A DNA stretch of 64,000 bases from Candidatus Gastranaerophilales bacterium (GCA_944325605.1 CALVAX010000011.1:1-64000); one strand, 5' to 3'. Positions 23,936-34,156 are shown, counted from the stretch's first letter. Notes: generated by a model not told the origin, from the letters alone. A program made the numbers and translations.

Positions 23936-25234
23936 ATGACAGAGAATTTTATTGTTGAAAATCAGGAAATAGATTATTATATCTCTCCTTTAAACGGATT
24001 ATGGATGTGGTTTAAGCTGCAGCGTGTTATTAAATCAGGCAAGGCGACCTCTATGACATATAATAATCTTGCGGAAATTTGTCAATGGTACGGATTTTAC
24101 AAAAAAGCCCGTAAATATGTACTTAAAGCTTTACGAATGAACAAAAACAATGCTCTTGCATATATCACATTAGGGTATTTAAAAGGTTATGATTCAGGCA
24201 AAAAATACTTTTTAAAAGCGCTTGAAATTGGCAGCCGCTGGGATTATCAGGCTCTGGCGTATCTTGCAGTGTACGAAAGAGATAATTATAAAGAATCAGT
24301 TGTTTATTATAAAAGATTTTTTGAATGTCAGAGTGACGATGCGGGTTATGTTTACTGGCGGGCATTATTAAATGTTTATTTTTTTAATATCGGTGCGGCA
24401 GTTAAAGATTTGCCGCTGCTGTTTAAAAAAATAATAAATGAAAGACTATACATTCCGATTTCGTCGATGGGGGTTTTGCTGTTTGCAATCCTTTGGAGCG
24501 GGGCATTAGAATTGTGCTTTCGGGAAAATATTGCTGCCGCAAGAGCTATAATCCTGCTGAATGCCGGAAGGGAAAAAGAGGCTGTTGATATGATTTTTAA
24601 CGTCATATCAAAAAGTAAAAATAAAAAAACTATAGAAAATTGCTACTACTTACTTCTGGACTTCTTTTTTGACCGCAATGAATATAAAAAATGTATTGAT
24701 GTCGTAAACAGAATTCTGATAAAAGAAAAATTTGAAGGAGCTTTCATATATAAAATAAGGTCTTATGTGGAGCTTGAAGAATATGATAAAGCTGTTGAGC
24801 TTATGAAAACGGTAAAAGAAAACTATAAAATTAATTACAGTATATGGTGTGATTTTGATATTGGTGTTACGTATTATAGAATGAAGGATTATGATAATGC
24901 ACTGAAGTATTTTAACAGGCATATAATCTCAAATCAGGATCCGAAAGCCCTGCTTTATAAAGGTGTATGCCTTGAAGAAACAGACTGTTACGAAGATGCT
25001 TTGAAAGCTTATCAGCAGAGTCTTGAATACAAACCGGATGATTGCTGTTATTATCGAATAGCAAACCTTTATTACAGGATGAATGATTACGAAGAAGCGC
25101 TTGAAAATATAAACAGAAGCCTTATGCTGCGCAAAGATTCTTACAATTACAATCTCAAAGGCGACATTCTGACATCTCTCAAACGGATTAAAGAAGCGCG
25201 CGCCTGCTACAAAAAGGCAGAAGGGCTTGAGTAA
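23936..25234 (+). CDS. TPR-repeat protein (432 aa)
   Basis: An AGGAAGG leader precedes the ATG. The protein is built of tetratricopeptide repeats, clearest at about residues 40-90 and 255-430 (patterns such as YDNALKYFNRHI, YEDALKAYQQSLEYKP and YEEALENINRSL). A hydrophobic stretch near residues 175-195 may be a membrane helix in the middle. TPR arrays bind partner proteins; no partner is suggested by neighbours. It ends directly against the convergent MCE gene, with no spacer. Confidence 0.85.
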   Translation: MTENFIVENQEIDYYISPLNGLWMWFKLQRVIKSGKATSMTYNNLAEICQWYGFYKKARKYVLKALRMNKNNALAYITLGYLKGYDSGKKYFLKALEIGSRWDYQALAYLAVYERDNYKESVVYYKRFFECQSDDAGYVYWRALLNVYFFNIGAAVKDLPLLFKKIINERLYIPISSMGVLLFAILWSGALELCFRENIAAARAIILLNAGREKEAVDMIFNVISKSKNKKTIENCYYLLLDFFFDRNEYKKCIDVVNRILIKEKFEGAFIYKIRSYVELEEYDKAVELMKTVKENYKINYSIWCDFDIGVTYYRMKDYDNALKYFNRHIISNQDPKALLYKGVCLEETDCYEDALKAYQQSLEYKPDDCCYYRIANLYYRMNDYEEALENINRSLMLRKDSYNYNLKGDILTSLKRIKEARACYKKAEGLE

Positions 25235-26188
25235 TTATTTTCTCTGCGTGCAGGGATTGCAATCTTTATGACAGTTATTTTTGACAGGTTTCCCGAATAG
25301 CAGCCTTAACCCGCCGAAGTTTTGCGAAAGCGTCGTCTTGACTCCTGACGTAATTGCGGCAATATTTCCGGTTATAACTTCCACGTTAGAAATTGTTTTT
25401 GTGATTTCCGGCGAATTTTTGTTTAAGTCTGCCGTGAAAACATTTATATTTTTGGTTATTCTGTCGAGGTTGTCAGTTGTGATTACTGCATTTGAAGAGG
25501 TTTTATCAAAGTTAGTAAAAGTATTTTGAAGCTGCTGCTGATTAATTGCATTGTTTAATTTAAAGGCAAAAATACGCAGGCTGTCAGACATTCTGGCAAG
25601 ATTTTCAGTCATAATCTTTATTGACGGACGGTTCTCATTTACGGTTTCGGTCAGAACGTCCATCAGCATTGTGAGAGCTTTGCTTGTCGCATTAAGGCTT
25701 TCAAGAAGTTCGTTCACGTTGTTTGTAATTTTATCAAGGTCGCCCGATATTGCTTTTGATGAAAAATAACTTTCAATATCGACCGTCGTAAACCCGTTTA
25801 TGCTATCACCGCTTCTAAGCGGTAATTCAGATGGTTCGTCCGGATAAATAAGGTTTACAAAATCAATTTCACGGCGTTCACGTTTTTCTCTTGTTAAGAG
25901 TGCCGTTGTATTTGACGGAAGCCGCAGGTTTTTGGGGTAAAGCACAATTGTAACCATAGTTGATTTAAAATCATCACTTGGTTTTATTTTTTCGACTTTA
26001 CCTATCCTGTAACCCTTATAATAAACCGGGATTTTGTTTCTGACAGGGCGGGCATCATTGAACACAACGGTCAGATAGGTGTATGTGTGAAATCTGTAAA
26101 TGCACATAATTGTGCATAAAAAAATGAAAATTAAAAGTGCTGCCCGTGATGTTGTTTTGGTTATTGGAGATGTTAAAAATTCTTTCAT
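25235..26188 (-). CDS. MCE/MlaD-family lipid-transport protein
   Basis: An N-terminal membrane anchor (about residues 17-35) is followed by an MCE domain (VVFNDARPVRNKIPVYYKGYRIGKV, residues about 42-67, and the rest to about 130) and a long helical C-terminal half (residues 145-290). This fits the substrate-binding MlaD/TtgC-like subunit of a Gram-negative phospholipid transport system spanning the periplasm. The C-terminus has a Cys-rich tail (NCHKDCNPC), which is unusual and could hold a metal or disulphides. The mlaE/F partners are not in the window. No Shine-Dalgarno; TATAAC lies 8 bases before the ATG. Confidence 0.9.
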   Translation of the reverse strand: MKEFLTSPITKTTSRAALLIFIFLCTIMCIYRFHTYTYLTVVFNDARPVRNKIPVYYKGYRIGKVEKIKPSDDFKSTMVTIVLYPKNLRLPSNTTALLTREKRERREIDFVNLIYPDEPSELPLRSGDSINGFTTVDIESYFSSKAISGDLDKITNNVNELLESLNATSKALTMLMDVLTETVNENRPSIKIMTENLARMSDSLRIFAFKLNNAINQQQLQNTFTNFDKTSSNAVITTDNLDRITKNINVFTADLNKNSPEITKTISNVEVITGNIAAITSGVKTTLSQNFGGLRLLFGKPVKNNCHKDCNPCTQRK

Positions 26189-26345
26189 ATCTTGATGTTA
26201 TAATTTGAACGGATTTTTGAAATTACCGCTGCGGCTAAACAACCGGCTAATCTTCTCATTACGGTAAATAATTCAAACGGTGTAATATAAAATCAGTTTT
26301 TTTGTTATAATTCAGTTGCAACGTAGAATTTTTTAGAGAAGATTT

Positions 26346-27377
26346 ATGACAGCTACCGAAAATAATACAATACGCGAAAATCTGGAACAAAGAGAAAATA
26401 TCTTATTAAATGAATTTGCAACAAAAAGCGTAAATTCAAAAGGAAGAAAAATTCAGGAGGATGAATGTCCGCTCAGAACCTGTTTCCAGCGGGATCGTGA
26501 CAGAATTCTTCATTCAAAAGCTTTCAGGCGTTTGAAGCATAAAACGCAGGTGTTTTTGTCACCGTTTGACGACCATTTCAGAACCAGATTAACGCATACG
26601 CTGGAAGTATCACAGATTGCACGCACAATCGCAAGAGCGTTGAGTTTTAATGAAGATCTGGTTGAGGCAATAGCACTCGGGCATGATTTAGGGCATACTC
26701 CGTTCGGGCATTGCGGTGAAGGTGTTTTGGATGAACTTGTAAAAGGCGGATTTCATCATAATATTCAAAGCGTCAGAGTTGTTGAAGTTCTGGAAAAACT
26801 TAATCTTTGTTATGAAACAATTGATGGAATTCTGACACATACCTGGGGTTATACTCCAAAAACTCCGGAAGCACAGATTGTCCAGCTTGCAGACAAAATT
26901 GCATATATTAATCATGATATAGAAGATTCAATCCGCGCTGGAATAATTTCAGAAAGCGATTTGCCAAAAGATTGTATAGATTATTTTTCGTCAGTTCAGA
27001 GCAAGCGTCTTAATAAAATGATTGCTGAAATTATAAATAATTCGCTCGGTAAACCAAATGTTTCGATGAGTGAGGAAGCGTGGGGATATACAACCGCCTT
27101 AAGAAACTGGATGTTTGAAAATGTCTATATGGATTCTCCGGCAAAACTGGAAGAAAGTAAGGCCCGTAACGTTATAAGAGAATTGTTTTTCCTTTATTCC
27201 GACAAACTTAAAAATATTTGTGAAGAAAGCCGTATTGAGCGGATTGTAACTGATTATATTTCAGGCATGACTGACCGCTATGCAATTGAAAAATATAAAG
27301 AACATTTTATTCCGACGGGATTTCACACAAGTGCAAAAGACGATTATCTTTACAAACTTGCAAATATGATTGAATAA
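26346..27377 (+). CDS. Deoxyguanosinetriphosphate triphosphohydrolase-like HD protein
   Basis: A dNTP triphosphohydrolase of the Dgt type, which removes triphosphate from dGTP or other dNTPs. The HD metal site is clear: the His of TRLTHTLEV, GHDLGHTPFGHCGE and the later Asp of LADKIAYINHDIED. The N-terminal R-x-C-FQRDRDRILHSKAFRRL block is typical of the short bacterial form (about 340 residues). TATAAT lies about 35 bases before the ATG, and AGAGAAGA serves as a weak Shine-Dalgarno. Confidence 0.93.
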   Translation: MTATENNTIRENLEQRENILLNEFATKSVNSKGRKIQEDECPLRTCFQRDRDRILHSKAFRRLKHKTQVFLSPFDDHFRTRLTHTLEVSQIARTIARALSFNEDLVEAIALGHDLGHTPFGHCGEGVLDELVKGGFHHNIQSVRVVEVLEKLNLCYETIDGILTHTWGYTPKTPEAQIVQLADKIAYINHDIEDSIRAGIISESDLPKDCIDYFSSVQSKRLNKMIAEIINNSLGKPNVSMSEEAWGYTTALRNWMFENVYMDSPAKLEESKARNVIRELFFLYSDKLKNICEESRIERIVTDYISGMTDRYAIEKYKEHFIPTGFHTSAKDDYLYKLANMIE

Positions 27378-27390
27378 CCTTTAAACGAAG

Positions 27391-29079
27391 TTAATTCTTT
27401 GCTTCTGCGGTATTTGAAGGCGCCGGCGCTTTTGTTGGAAAGTGCTTTTTGCGGTAATCGTCAAGCATGGATCCGAGTTTGCTGATTGCTAAACCGGAAA
27501 GTGCACCGTACATCATTGCTTTACCTCCGGATACAAGACTTGCAGAAAAATAAAGCGAAGTTGCAATCGCACCTACTGCCGGAATTCCGGCTTTCAGAAG
27601 AACAGTGTTTTGCTGGTCTTTGTTTTCTGCTTTTGAAAGTCCGATGCCGATAGCGCCTATAGCACCCAGAATTGATAAAATATCTGTCGGCGCAGAACCC
27701 ATTGTTAAATCCCGCATCATATCAAAAAAGCTGTTTGTTTCTTTTGAAATTGCATCGTCAAGATATTTTATGTTTCGGGATGTTGAACTCTTGAGCTTGA
27801 TGTAATCTTCTCTTGGCAAAAGTTTTTTGTAAATTGTATAAATCTCCTGCAATGCACCTTTCCCGCTTTCGCCCATAATATTTCCGATCTCGTTAATATT
27901 TGCTTCAAGAAGCTTTACGGTTTCCGGATTATATCCGTATGTGCGTTTGTTATCTTTGATGCTTGAGGATAGCTGTTTTAAAAGAGTATTGATTTCTTCA
28001 TGCAAGGATGTTCTTTTTGACATTTCCTCTTTTCCTGAAAGCTTTTTCCAGTCCTCCAGTTTTAATCTTAGATTTTTTATAATATCACGTGAAGATTTGT
28101 CACGGGTTTTTATAAATGATGTCATTGAATCGACAACATCAACCGTACTTTTGTAAATGTCATCTATATCTCTTGTTATAACGTATCTTGAGGATAGAGT
28201 ATCAGTCATAAGCTTAAGCTTTTTGCCGGAGAGTTTTTCTTCTGCAATAAAACTTTCATACATTTCTTTTTTGCTTAAGTTGTTTAAGTTTCCGGCAGTA
28301 GCCTCCCAGACTTCATCTGTCAGGTTTTTCATGCCGTCTTTTATCTTAGCATATCTGTCTTCTCTTGTTCTTGCTCCATAGTTTGCGTTCCAGGTGCGTC
28401 TGATTTTTGTCTTTAGTTTTTCTATCTCATCAAGCCATTCTTGTACTGTTTTGTCTTCAATTTTTTCGGTATTGTTTTTATTATTTTTTAGAATTCTGTC
28501 GTCATAGTCCTCAAAAGTCTGGAACATTCCGTAAAGTTTTGATTTTGCTTTGTCGTAAGATTTGTTTACAGTGCGTCTGCCTATTTTTTCGTAAACTCCT
28601 GTAATTTTTTCATGGATTTTTTGCGTAATTTTGTTCTTGTACATAAGTTTTTTGAAAGTGATGTCTTTTACGGCGACAAAGTTGTTGATACTCTGGGCTT
28701 TTCCGATGAATGAGTTGAGTTTATTTAAAGTGAAAGTGTAAAATTCTTCAAGTTTGCCGACCTGTCCGCTTTTTCTTTGTTTGGCAAGTTTGTTTTCAAG
28801 TTTTTGCGACCATTTTTCAAGAGTTTTGTATGCGTTTTTCGGAAGCCCTCTCATCAAAAATAAAATACCTGCGCCGACTCCGAGAGCTGAAAATGCAATG
28901 GTTTTGCCAAGGTGCCGTTCTTTTTTTTCTTCCTGTTTTTTGACTGTTTGCGCCTGAAAACTATCATTCCGGGTTGCTATATATGACGGCAGAAAATAGT
29001 ATCCGTTTTTTGTTGAATTGAATTCCAAAAACGGATTGTTTGTTACATTATTTGCCTTTACACCTGTTATTTCAGTCAT
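27391..29079 (-). CDS. Lineage-specific membrane protein with long helical region (562 aa)
   Basis: A short polar N-terminus is followed by a Gly/Ala-rich membrane helix near residues 60-80. About 370 residues of Lys/Glu-rich helices and coiled coil come next, then two or three hydrophobic helices near residues 460-540 and a Pro-rich tail. There is no signal peptide and no known domain. The layout (membrane segments flanking charged helices) resembles the proteins at 5073 and 63101. Its upstream region carries the GCAAAA-17-TTTATAAA element. It ends 13 bases from the convergent dGTPase gene. Confidence 0.78.
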   Translation of the reverse strand: MTEITGVKANNVTNNPFLEFNSTKNGYYFLPSYIATRNDSFQAQTVKKQEEKKERHLGKTIAFSALGVGAGILFLMRGLPKNAYKTLEKWSQKLENKLAKQRKSGQVGKLEEFYTFTLNKLNSFIGKAQSINNFVAVKDITFKKLMYKNKITQKIHEKITGVYEKIGRRTVNKSYDKAKSKLYGMFQTFEDYDDRILKNNKNNTEKIEDKTVQEWLDEIEKLKTKIRRTWNANYGARTREDRYAKIKDGMKNLTDEVWEATAGNLNNLSKKEMYESFIAEEKLSGKKLKLMTDTLSSRYVITRDIDDIYKSTVDVVDSMTSFIKTRDKSSRDIIKNLRLKLEDWKKLSGKEEMSKRTSLHEEINTLLKQLSSSIKDNKRTYGYNPETVKLLEANINEIGNIMGESGKGALQEIYTIYKKLLPREDYIKLKSSTSRNIKYLDDAISKETNSFFDMMRDLTMGSAPTDILSILGAIGAIGIGLSKAENKDQQNTVLLKAGIPAVGAIATSLYFSASLVSGGKAMMYGALSGLAISKLGSMLDDYRKKHFPTKAPAPSNTAEAKN

Positions 29080-29091
29080 AATACATCTACC

Positions 29092-29126
29092 TGTATTTAT
29101 AAACGTTAATTTAAACAGGTTTTTGC
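29092..29126 (-). promoter_or_regulatory. GCAAWW-N17-TTTAWAWA element upstream of the 562-aa membrane protein
   Basis: On the minus strand GCAAAA (29126-29121), exactly 17 bases, then TTTATAAATACA (29103-29092), 24 bases before the ATG. It separates this gene from the lpxB operon that ends at 29155. Confidence 0.6.
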
Positions 29127-29154
29127 GTATTTTTAAAGTTAAAGTTAATTTATG

Positions 29155-30279
29155 TTAACTTTTTAACTCTTTTGTAATTTCAAGAGCGGCTTCGGTTGAT
29201 GAAACTTTGTCTGATAAAAGTGTTGAAACCTGCTTCAATTGGTTAATATAGTTTATTCTATAGTCGTTGTCATAGAGAATTCTTTCGATTTCATAGGTTA
29301 TATTTTGAACCGTAACATCTTTTTGGATAATTTCAGGTACAACGATTTTTCCGGAGATGATGTTTGGCAGAGAAACCATCTTTATACATCTTACAAGCAG
29401 ATAGATGAAATAAAATAGCCACGGGCCTCTGTAGGCTATTATCATAGGAGTATTATACATAGCAGCTTCAAGTGCAACCGTTCCGGAGGCAAGTATAAGC
29501 GCGTTTGATACGCTCAAAAGTGCATGATTGTCGCCTTTTATAACTTTATAGTCAGTGTTTCTTAAATATTTGTCAAAAACCTCATCAGGTAAATTCGGGG
29601 CATGAGAAATCACAAATTGAATATCAGGATGAAGTTTTTCAAGATTTTGTGCTGTTTTTACAAAAACATTCATCAATTGTTTAAGTTCAAACTTTCTTGA
29701 GCCCGGAAAAACCGCAACAAGTTTTTTGTTTTTATCAAGGTTGTATTTTTCAAAAAAAGCATCCCTGTCTGTTTTTGGCGGAAGCTGCGAAACAAGCGGA
29801 TGACCGCAGTAATGAGTTTTTATCCCGTAACTTTCATACATTTCTTTTTCAAACGGGAAAATGCAGAGAACTTCGTCAATATTCTTTTTTATTGTCTTAA
29901 TCCGCCACTTCCGGCTTGCCCAGACCTGAGGCGGAATGTAATAGAATGTCTTTATCCCTGCTTTTTTTAAGAATTTTGCGACGTTAAGATTGAATGCCCC
30001 GTAATCCGTCAACAGCACAATATCAGGTTTGAATTCTTTTGTCAGATAATCCACAACTTTTTTGCCTAAAATTATGTGATTAAAAATTATCCCGAAAGAA
30101 ATTCCGACAGCCCCCATTTTTTTCTGGTCCGAAAACAGCTTTACACCTGCGGATTTAAGGTTTTCTCCGCCAATCCCTTCTATTTCTATATCAGGGTTTA
30201 ATTCATATAATTTTTTTGCAACATTTGAAGCGTGGATGTCGCCTGAGTATTCGCCTGTTATTATGAAAACTTTTTTCAT
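29155..30279 (-). CDS. lpxB: Lipid-A-disaccharide synthase
   Basis: A peripheral membrane glycosyltransferase (GT19) that joins UDP-2,3-diacylglucosamine and lipid X to form the lipid A disaccharide. The N-terminal ITGEYSGDIHASNV (standard is GExSGD), the middle FPGSRKFELKQL and LASGTVALEAAM motifs are all in place. The start ATG overlaps the lpxI stop (ATGA), so translation is coupled. It is the last gene of the envelope operon. Confidence 0.96.
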   Translation of the reverse strand: MKKVFIITGEYSGDIHASNVAKKLYELNPDIEIEGIGGENLKSAGVKLFSDQKKMGAVGISFGIIFNHIILGKKVVDYLTKEFKPDIVLLTDYGAFNLNVAKFLKKAGIKTFYYIPPQVWASRKWRIKTIKKNIDEVLCIFPFEKEMYESYGIKTHYCGHPLVSQLPPKTDRDAFFEKYNLDKNKKLVAVFPGSRKFELKQLMNVFVKTAQNLEKLHPDIQFVISHAPNLPDEVFDKYLRNTDYKVIKGDNHALLSVSNALILASGTVALEAAMYNTPMIIAYRGPWLFYFIYLLVRCIKMVSLPNIISGKIVVPEIIQKDVTVQNITYEIERILYDNDYRINYINQLKQVSTLLSDKVSSTEAALEITKELKS

Positions 30280-31097
30280 GAATTTACTGCCATCAATACG
30301 ATATTGTTATCGTCTGCAAATTTTATTACTTCTTCCTGATTTACAATAATTGTTTCGTTTGCTTCGACGGCAAGAAGGGCTGCTTTGCAGCGTTTCATTG
30401 TCTTAAGTGTTCTTAAGCCTACTGCCGGAATATCGAAACGTTTGTCCTGCTTCGGTTTTGCAACTTTCACGACAACCGCTCCGCTTTTTGCAAGCTTTGC
30501 ACCGCGTTTGATGCACATATCAGTGCCTTCTATTGCTTCTACCGCCATTGCCATTTTATCTTTTATTATAACAGATTGTCCGACGTCAATTTTGCCCATT
30601 TCTTTTGCAAGCCAGAACCCGTAGTTTACATCCTGAAGCTGTTCTTCCGTCGGTTTGTGTTTGCCTAAGACTCCTGCAGGTATCATAAGATTTTTGATGA
30701 AAATCGTCTGATCAAGAACCGTTATTCCCGCTTTTTCAAACTCTTTTACAATAAGAAGCATGACTTCATCGTCGTTCAGCCTTTTTATTGTTTTTAAAAG
30801 TTCTATTGCGCGGGCGTCAAACTTGTGAAGCTGCAAAAGTACTCGTTTATGAACTTTTCCTAAAAAAGTTGCCTGTTTTATTTCTTCGTCTTTCAGTATT
30901 TTTTCAATTTTGTTTATTTCGCCGGGATGGCAGTCGTAAACTTTTGAGCAGTATTTTTTTAATTTTGCCCTGTTGTCTCTTGCAAGTGATATGCATACTA
31001 CGTCAAAACCGTTTTCTTTTGCATACTGCGCCATTTTTACCGGCAAAATCCCGTCGCCGGCTATTAATCCTTGTTTATTTTCCAACATTAAAGACAT
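30276..31097 (-). CDS. lpxI: UDP-2,3-diacylglucosamine pyrophosphatase LpxI
   Basis: Hydrolyses UDP-2,3-diacylglucosamine to lipid X, the step before LpxB; LpxI replaces LpxH in many phyla including cyanobacterial relatives. Family (former DUF1009) blocks are visible: GLIAGDGILPVKMAQYAKENG at the start, ATFLGKVHKRVL, and the C-terminal DIPAVGLRTLKTMKRCKA region. The ATG at 31097 has a GAGG Shine-Dalgarno 7-8 bases upstream, inside the aldolase gene's last codons; its TAA directly abuts this ATG. Confidence 0.95.
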   Translation of the reverse strand: MSLMLENKQGLIAGDGILPVKMAQYAKENGFDVVCISLARDNRAKLKKYCSKVYDCHPGEINKIEKILKDEEIKQATFLGKVHKRVLLQLHKFDARAIELLKTIKRLNDDEVMLLIVKEFEKAGITVLDQTIFIKNLMIPAGVLGKHKPTEEQLQDVNYGFWLAKEMGKIDVGQSVIIKDKMAMAVEAIEGTDMCIKRGAKLAKSGAVVVKVAKPKQDKRFDIPAVGLRTLKTMKRCKAALLAVEANETIIVNQEEVIKFADDNNIVLMAVNS

Positions 31098-31754
31098 TTA
31101 TTTTTCCTCTTTTACTGAAATTTTACCACAACCGTTTTTTAATGCATTAATTTCTTCAACTTCTTTTTTTGTTAAATGTGATGCTCCGCCGAGAATTTCT
31201 GTCTGAAGTATGACCTGAGCGTAGCTTTCTGCCAGTTCTAGATTTAAGTAGGCTTCTTTTATTGTTTTTCCGGCAGAAATCATCCCGTGATTTGCCATCA
31301 ATATTACATTGTAATCTTTAAAATACTTCGCGGTTTTTTCAACCAGATCCGATGATGAAGGAAGTCCGTATTCCGCAAGCGGAATTTCTCCGAAGTAAAA
31401 AATATTTTCCGGCATTACCGGTTGATTTAGGGCTTTTTTGCAGGCCGCAAACGTGCTTAAATACGGACTGTGCATGTGAAGAATACAATTTATATCAGGT
31501 CTTTGTTTGTAATATTCTACGTGGAGCATTTTTTCGCTGGATGGCTTTTTGTGTCCGTCAACAAGATTGCCTTCAAAATCAATCAAAACAAGTTCGTCAT
31601 CTTCTAAATATGCGTTAGCGGAACCGGATGTTGTGATTAATATCCTGTCTTCAACTCTTGCTGACATGTTGCCTGAGATGCCCGGGGTCATGTTCTTTTC
31701 TCCCGCAAGGCGTCCGTATTTTTTTAGTTCTTCTTTTATTTTATTTAATTCCAT
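31098..31754 (-). CDS. Class II aldolase/adducin family protein
   Basis: A zinc-dependent aldolase or related epimerase of the AraD/FucA fold. Zinc ligands are seen in the HMHSPYL motif and in the NHGMISAG motif, with GNMSARVE and TSGSANAYLEDD near the N-terminus binding substrate phosphate. Candidates are L-fuculose-phosphate aldolase, ribulose-5-phosphate 4-epimerase or a related sugar enzyme; the substrate cannot be fixed. Its place between an LptD-like gene and lpxI, with zero or 4-base gaps, suggests an envelope-sugar role or a passenger function. Confidence 0.88.
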   Translation of the reverse strand: MELNKIKEELKKYGRLAGEKNMTPGISGNMSARVEDRILITTSGSANAYLEDDELVLIDFEGNLVDGHKKPSSEKMLHVEYYKQRPDINCILHMHSPYLSTFAACKKALNQPVMPENIFYFGEIPLAEYGLPSSSDLVEKTAKYFKDYNVILMANHGMISAGKTIKEAYLNLELAESYAQVILQTEILGGASHLTKKEVEEINALKNGCGKISVKEEK

Positions 31755-31758
31755 GGTT

Positions 31759-34137
31759 TTATATTTGTTCTTTGTTTGGATCTTCTATGTTTATAACCTG
31801 AGCAAAAGTACGTTTGACCGGTTGTTTAGGCTTATCCTCCGGAAATACAACAGGTTGTACATATTTTTTGCTTTTGCCCAGCTTTTCAGGATGCTGGATT
31901 TCCAATCGGTCATATTCAACTGATGAGCCTTTTGTATCCAGAGCCAGCTGGATTGTAAAGTAGGTTTGTTCTCGTATAAAATCATATCCGAAATTAACTT
32001 TAAAATCATCAGGTCCTACGGAAAATATAAATGCACTTTCCTGTAAATCTTTACCGTTAGGAGAATCACCTGAAAGATTTATAGATGTTCCGTAAGCAAC
32101 TGTTAAATATTTGTTTACCCTTAGAGCTTCTCGTAAATATACGTTGGATCTGCCATATCTGTAAGCATCAAATCTCGGAATAGGACTTTGGTCGGAATAT
32201 GCAGACTGAAAGTATCCAATATCCTGCATCCAATATTTGTACTGGGTATGAAGATATGGCCCTATGCGACCGACAAACTGGGTATCGCCCGTTCCGTAAA
32301 CTGAGCCGCTGCCCTGCAGGAGAAGTCCGGAGTCTAGATGCAGGCGCTTTTCATTGTTATGGTATGAATAAAGTGACTGCATTATTTGTGCCATGTATTT
32401 TAATCTTGTTGTGCCAATTTGGTTAGAGCGAATTTTTTCTCCGCGTGTGTTGAGGTCTGTATCATGCATATAACCGAATGATGTACGATGCTTAAATGTC
32501 AGGTGTTTTCCTTTGCCTAAAAAGTCAGGGTATCTGACTCCGTCCATATATACAGCTTCTGCTAAATATTTTGCCATACGGTAGCCCATCCACCAATCAC
32601 TCATATATGAGTTTATCCCGTATTGCAGCATAAATTTGTCATCCAGATATTGTTTACCGCGAAGAACAAAAATGTCTTTTGCACTTCCATACATCATATC
32701 TGTTCTGTTTGTTGAATTTGTGAATCTTAATGCGCCGCCATAGCCTAATTCATCTCTGTAGTTTAAAAGCGGCATCACTTTTATCGTTGAGCCTAGCGGA
32801 GCATCAAATACAAAGCCCGGGCCTAGAAACATCCCAACTCTTGAACGGCTTCCAAATTCCGGAATATTTGTTTCGACAAAGTTATGTTCTTTATTTGTGT
32901 GTACGGTGAAGCTTTTAAAATTAAAAGCTTTTATATCCCCAATATGAACACTGCCATCTTTTACGGAGATTGTTTCATGATCATCTTTTGCGTTAACTTT
33001 TATTGTTTTAGCCACTACTTTAATTTTAGTATGACCTACAATATCTTCAAAGTGCGACTGCGCAGCTTCCGGAACCACTATTCGGTCAGGTCTGATACGC
33101 AGAAATCTAGTCTGAAGACGCAGAATATATGAACGTTCTGATGCAATTTTACCTTTCTCTAATACAATCAAGTCATCTTCAGCGTTTGCCTTTTCTGCGT
33201 AAATTGTCATATTTAGCTGATCAGTTTTCAGATTTGTTATAAGAGCATTTTCTTCGTTGATGTTCAACTGGAAGAAATCTCCGTACATTGTGTTGCCGTC
33301 TTTTGTAACTTCAACGTTATCAAAGGCTTTTAGTATGTTAGTTGCAGTGTTATACGTTAATCTGTCCGCAACAATTTTGACCCCCTGTGTCGGGAATCTT
33401 AATACAGGACGGCCGAGTGCTTCAACTTCTTCATCAAGATAATTAACAACTTCACAGTCTAAAATGGCTTCTTTTTCTGCTTCAACCTGCTTAACCCCGC
33501 CTTTGATTTTCATAGTTTCTTCGCTTTCAGGCGCGGTGTCGGTTTTATTTTCCGGCGGAACACCGGTTTCTGTTTTGTCCGGATTGTCATCTGCCGGTTT
33601 CTTACCGGCAGGTTTGTCAGCCTGCGGCGCTTCTTCGTTAGTAGTTTTATCTTTTTTGAAAAGATTGAATTTTTTCTTTTCTTTTTGTTGTTTTTTCTCT
33701 TTATTTATTTGGTCAAGAAAGTTTTGAAGATTTTCTTCCTGCATTTCTTCAATTGCGTCTTCACTTGTGTAATCTTCTTCTTCCTCTAATTTCTTTAAAA
33801 ATTCCGCTTCAAGTCTTTTTTGCTCGAGCATTTCTTCATGAGCTTTTGTCCTGTAGTAATTTTGGATTTTAATTCTTAGTTGTTTGAAAAGCGGGGTGCC
33901 TCGGCCTTTAATTTCTTCGCTTCCGAATTCGGCCATGCCGGAATCATAATCTTTTATCTTCTCTTTTGCTTTGACTTCCGAGTTAATCGGCGGTTCAAAA
34001 AAGAATTGCTGAATGCTTTCCAGTTCTTTTTGCTCCGGAGTTTGTTCAACTGCCGGATCCTGATACATATCCCAGTAAGCGTGTGCGGCATTTGGAAGCA
34101 TTAGCGTTATTAAAACTGTAAAGAGTAATTTTTTCAA
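31759..34137 (-). CDS. lptD: LptD/OstA-like outer-membrane LPS assembly protein
   Basis: A signal peptide (about residues 1-19) is followed by a long, highly charged Glu/Lys/Asp linker (about residues 95-215), an OstA/LptA-type beta-jellyroll domain (about residues 220-430, with LTYNTATNILKAFDNVEVTKDG as a typical strand pattern) and a beta-barrel C-terminus rich in aromatic strands. LptD inserts LPS into the outer leaflet. The unusually long charged insert before the jellyroll is a departure from proteobacterial LptD. The start is TTG with AAGGG 9 bases upstream. It is co-transcribed with the M23 gene upstream and aldolase-lpxI-lpxB downstream. Confidence 0.85.
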   Translation of the reverse strand: MKKLLFTVLITLMLPNAAHAYWDMYQDPAVEQTPEQKELESIQQFFFEPPINSEVKAKEKIKDYDSGMAEFGSEEIKGRGTPLFKQLRIKIQNYYRTKAHEEMLEQKRLEAEFLKKLEEEEDYTSEDAIEEMQEENLQNFLDQINKEKKQQKEKKKFNLFKKDKTTNEEAPQADKPAGKKPADDNPDKTETGVPPENKTDTAPESEETMKIKGGVKQVEAEKEAILDCEVVNYLDEEVEALGRPVLRFPTQGVKIVADRLTYNTATNILKAFDNVEVTKDGNTMYGDFFQLNINEENALITNLKTDQLNMTIYAEKANAEDDLIVLEKGKIASERSYILRLQTRFLRIRPDRIVVPEAAQSHFEDIVGHTKIKVVAKTIKVNAKDDHETISVKDGSVHIGDIKAFNFKSFTVHTNKEHNFVETNIPEFGSRSRVGMFLGPGFVFDAPLGSTIKVMPLLNYRDELGYGGALRFTNSTNRTDMMYGSAKDIFVLRGKQYLDDKFMLQYGINSYMSDWWMGYRMAKYLAEAVYMDGVRYPDFLGKGKHLTFKHRTSFGYMHDTDLNTRGEKIRSNQIGTTRLKYMAQIMQSLYSYHNNEKRLHLDSGLLLQGSGSVYGTGDTQFVGRIGPYLHTQYKYWMQDIGYFQSAYSDQSPIPRFDAYRYGRSNVYLREALRVNKYLTVAYGTSINLSGDSPNGKDLQESAFIFSVGPDDFKVNFGYDFIREQTYFTIQLALDTKGSSVEYDRLEIQHPEKLGKSKKYVQPVVFPEDKPKQPVKRTFAQVINIEDPNKEQI

Positions 34138-34156
34138 TGATGATCCCTTTTCTTCT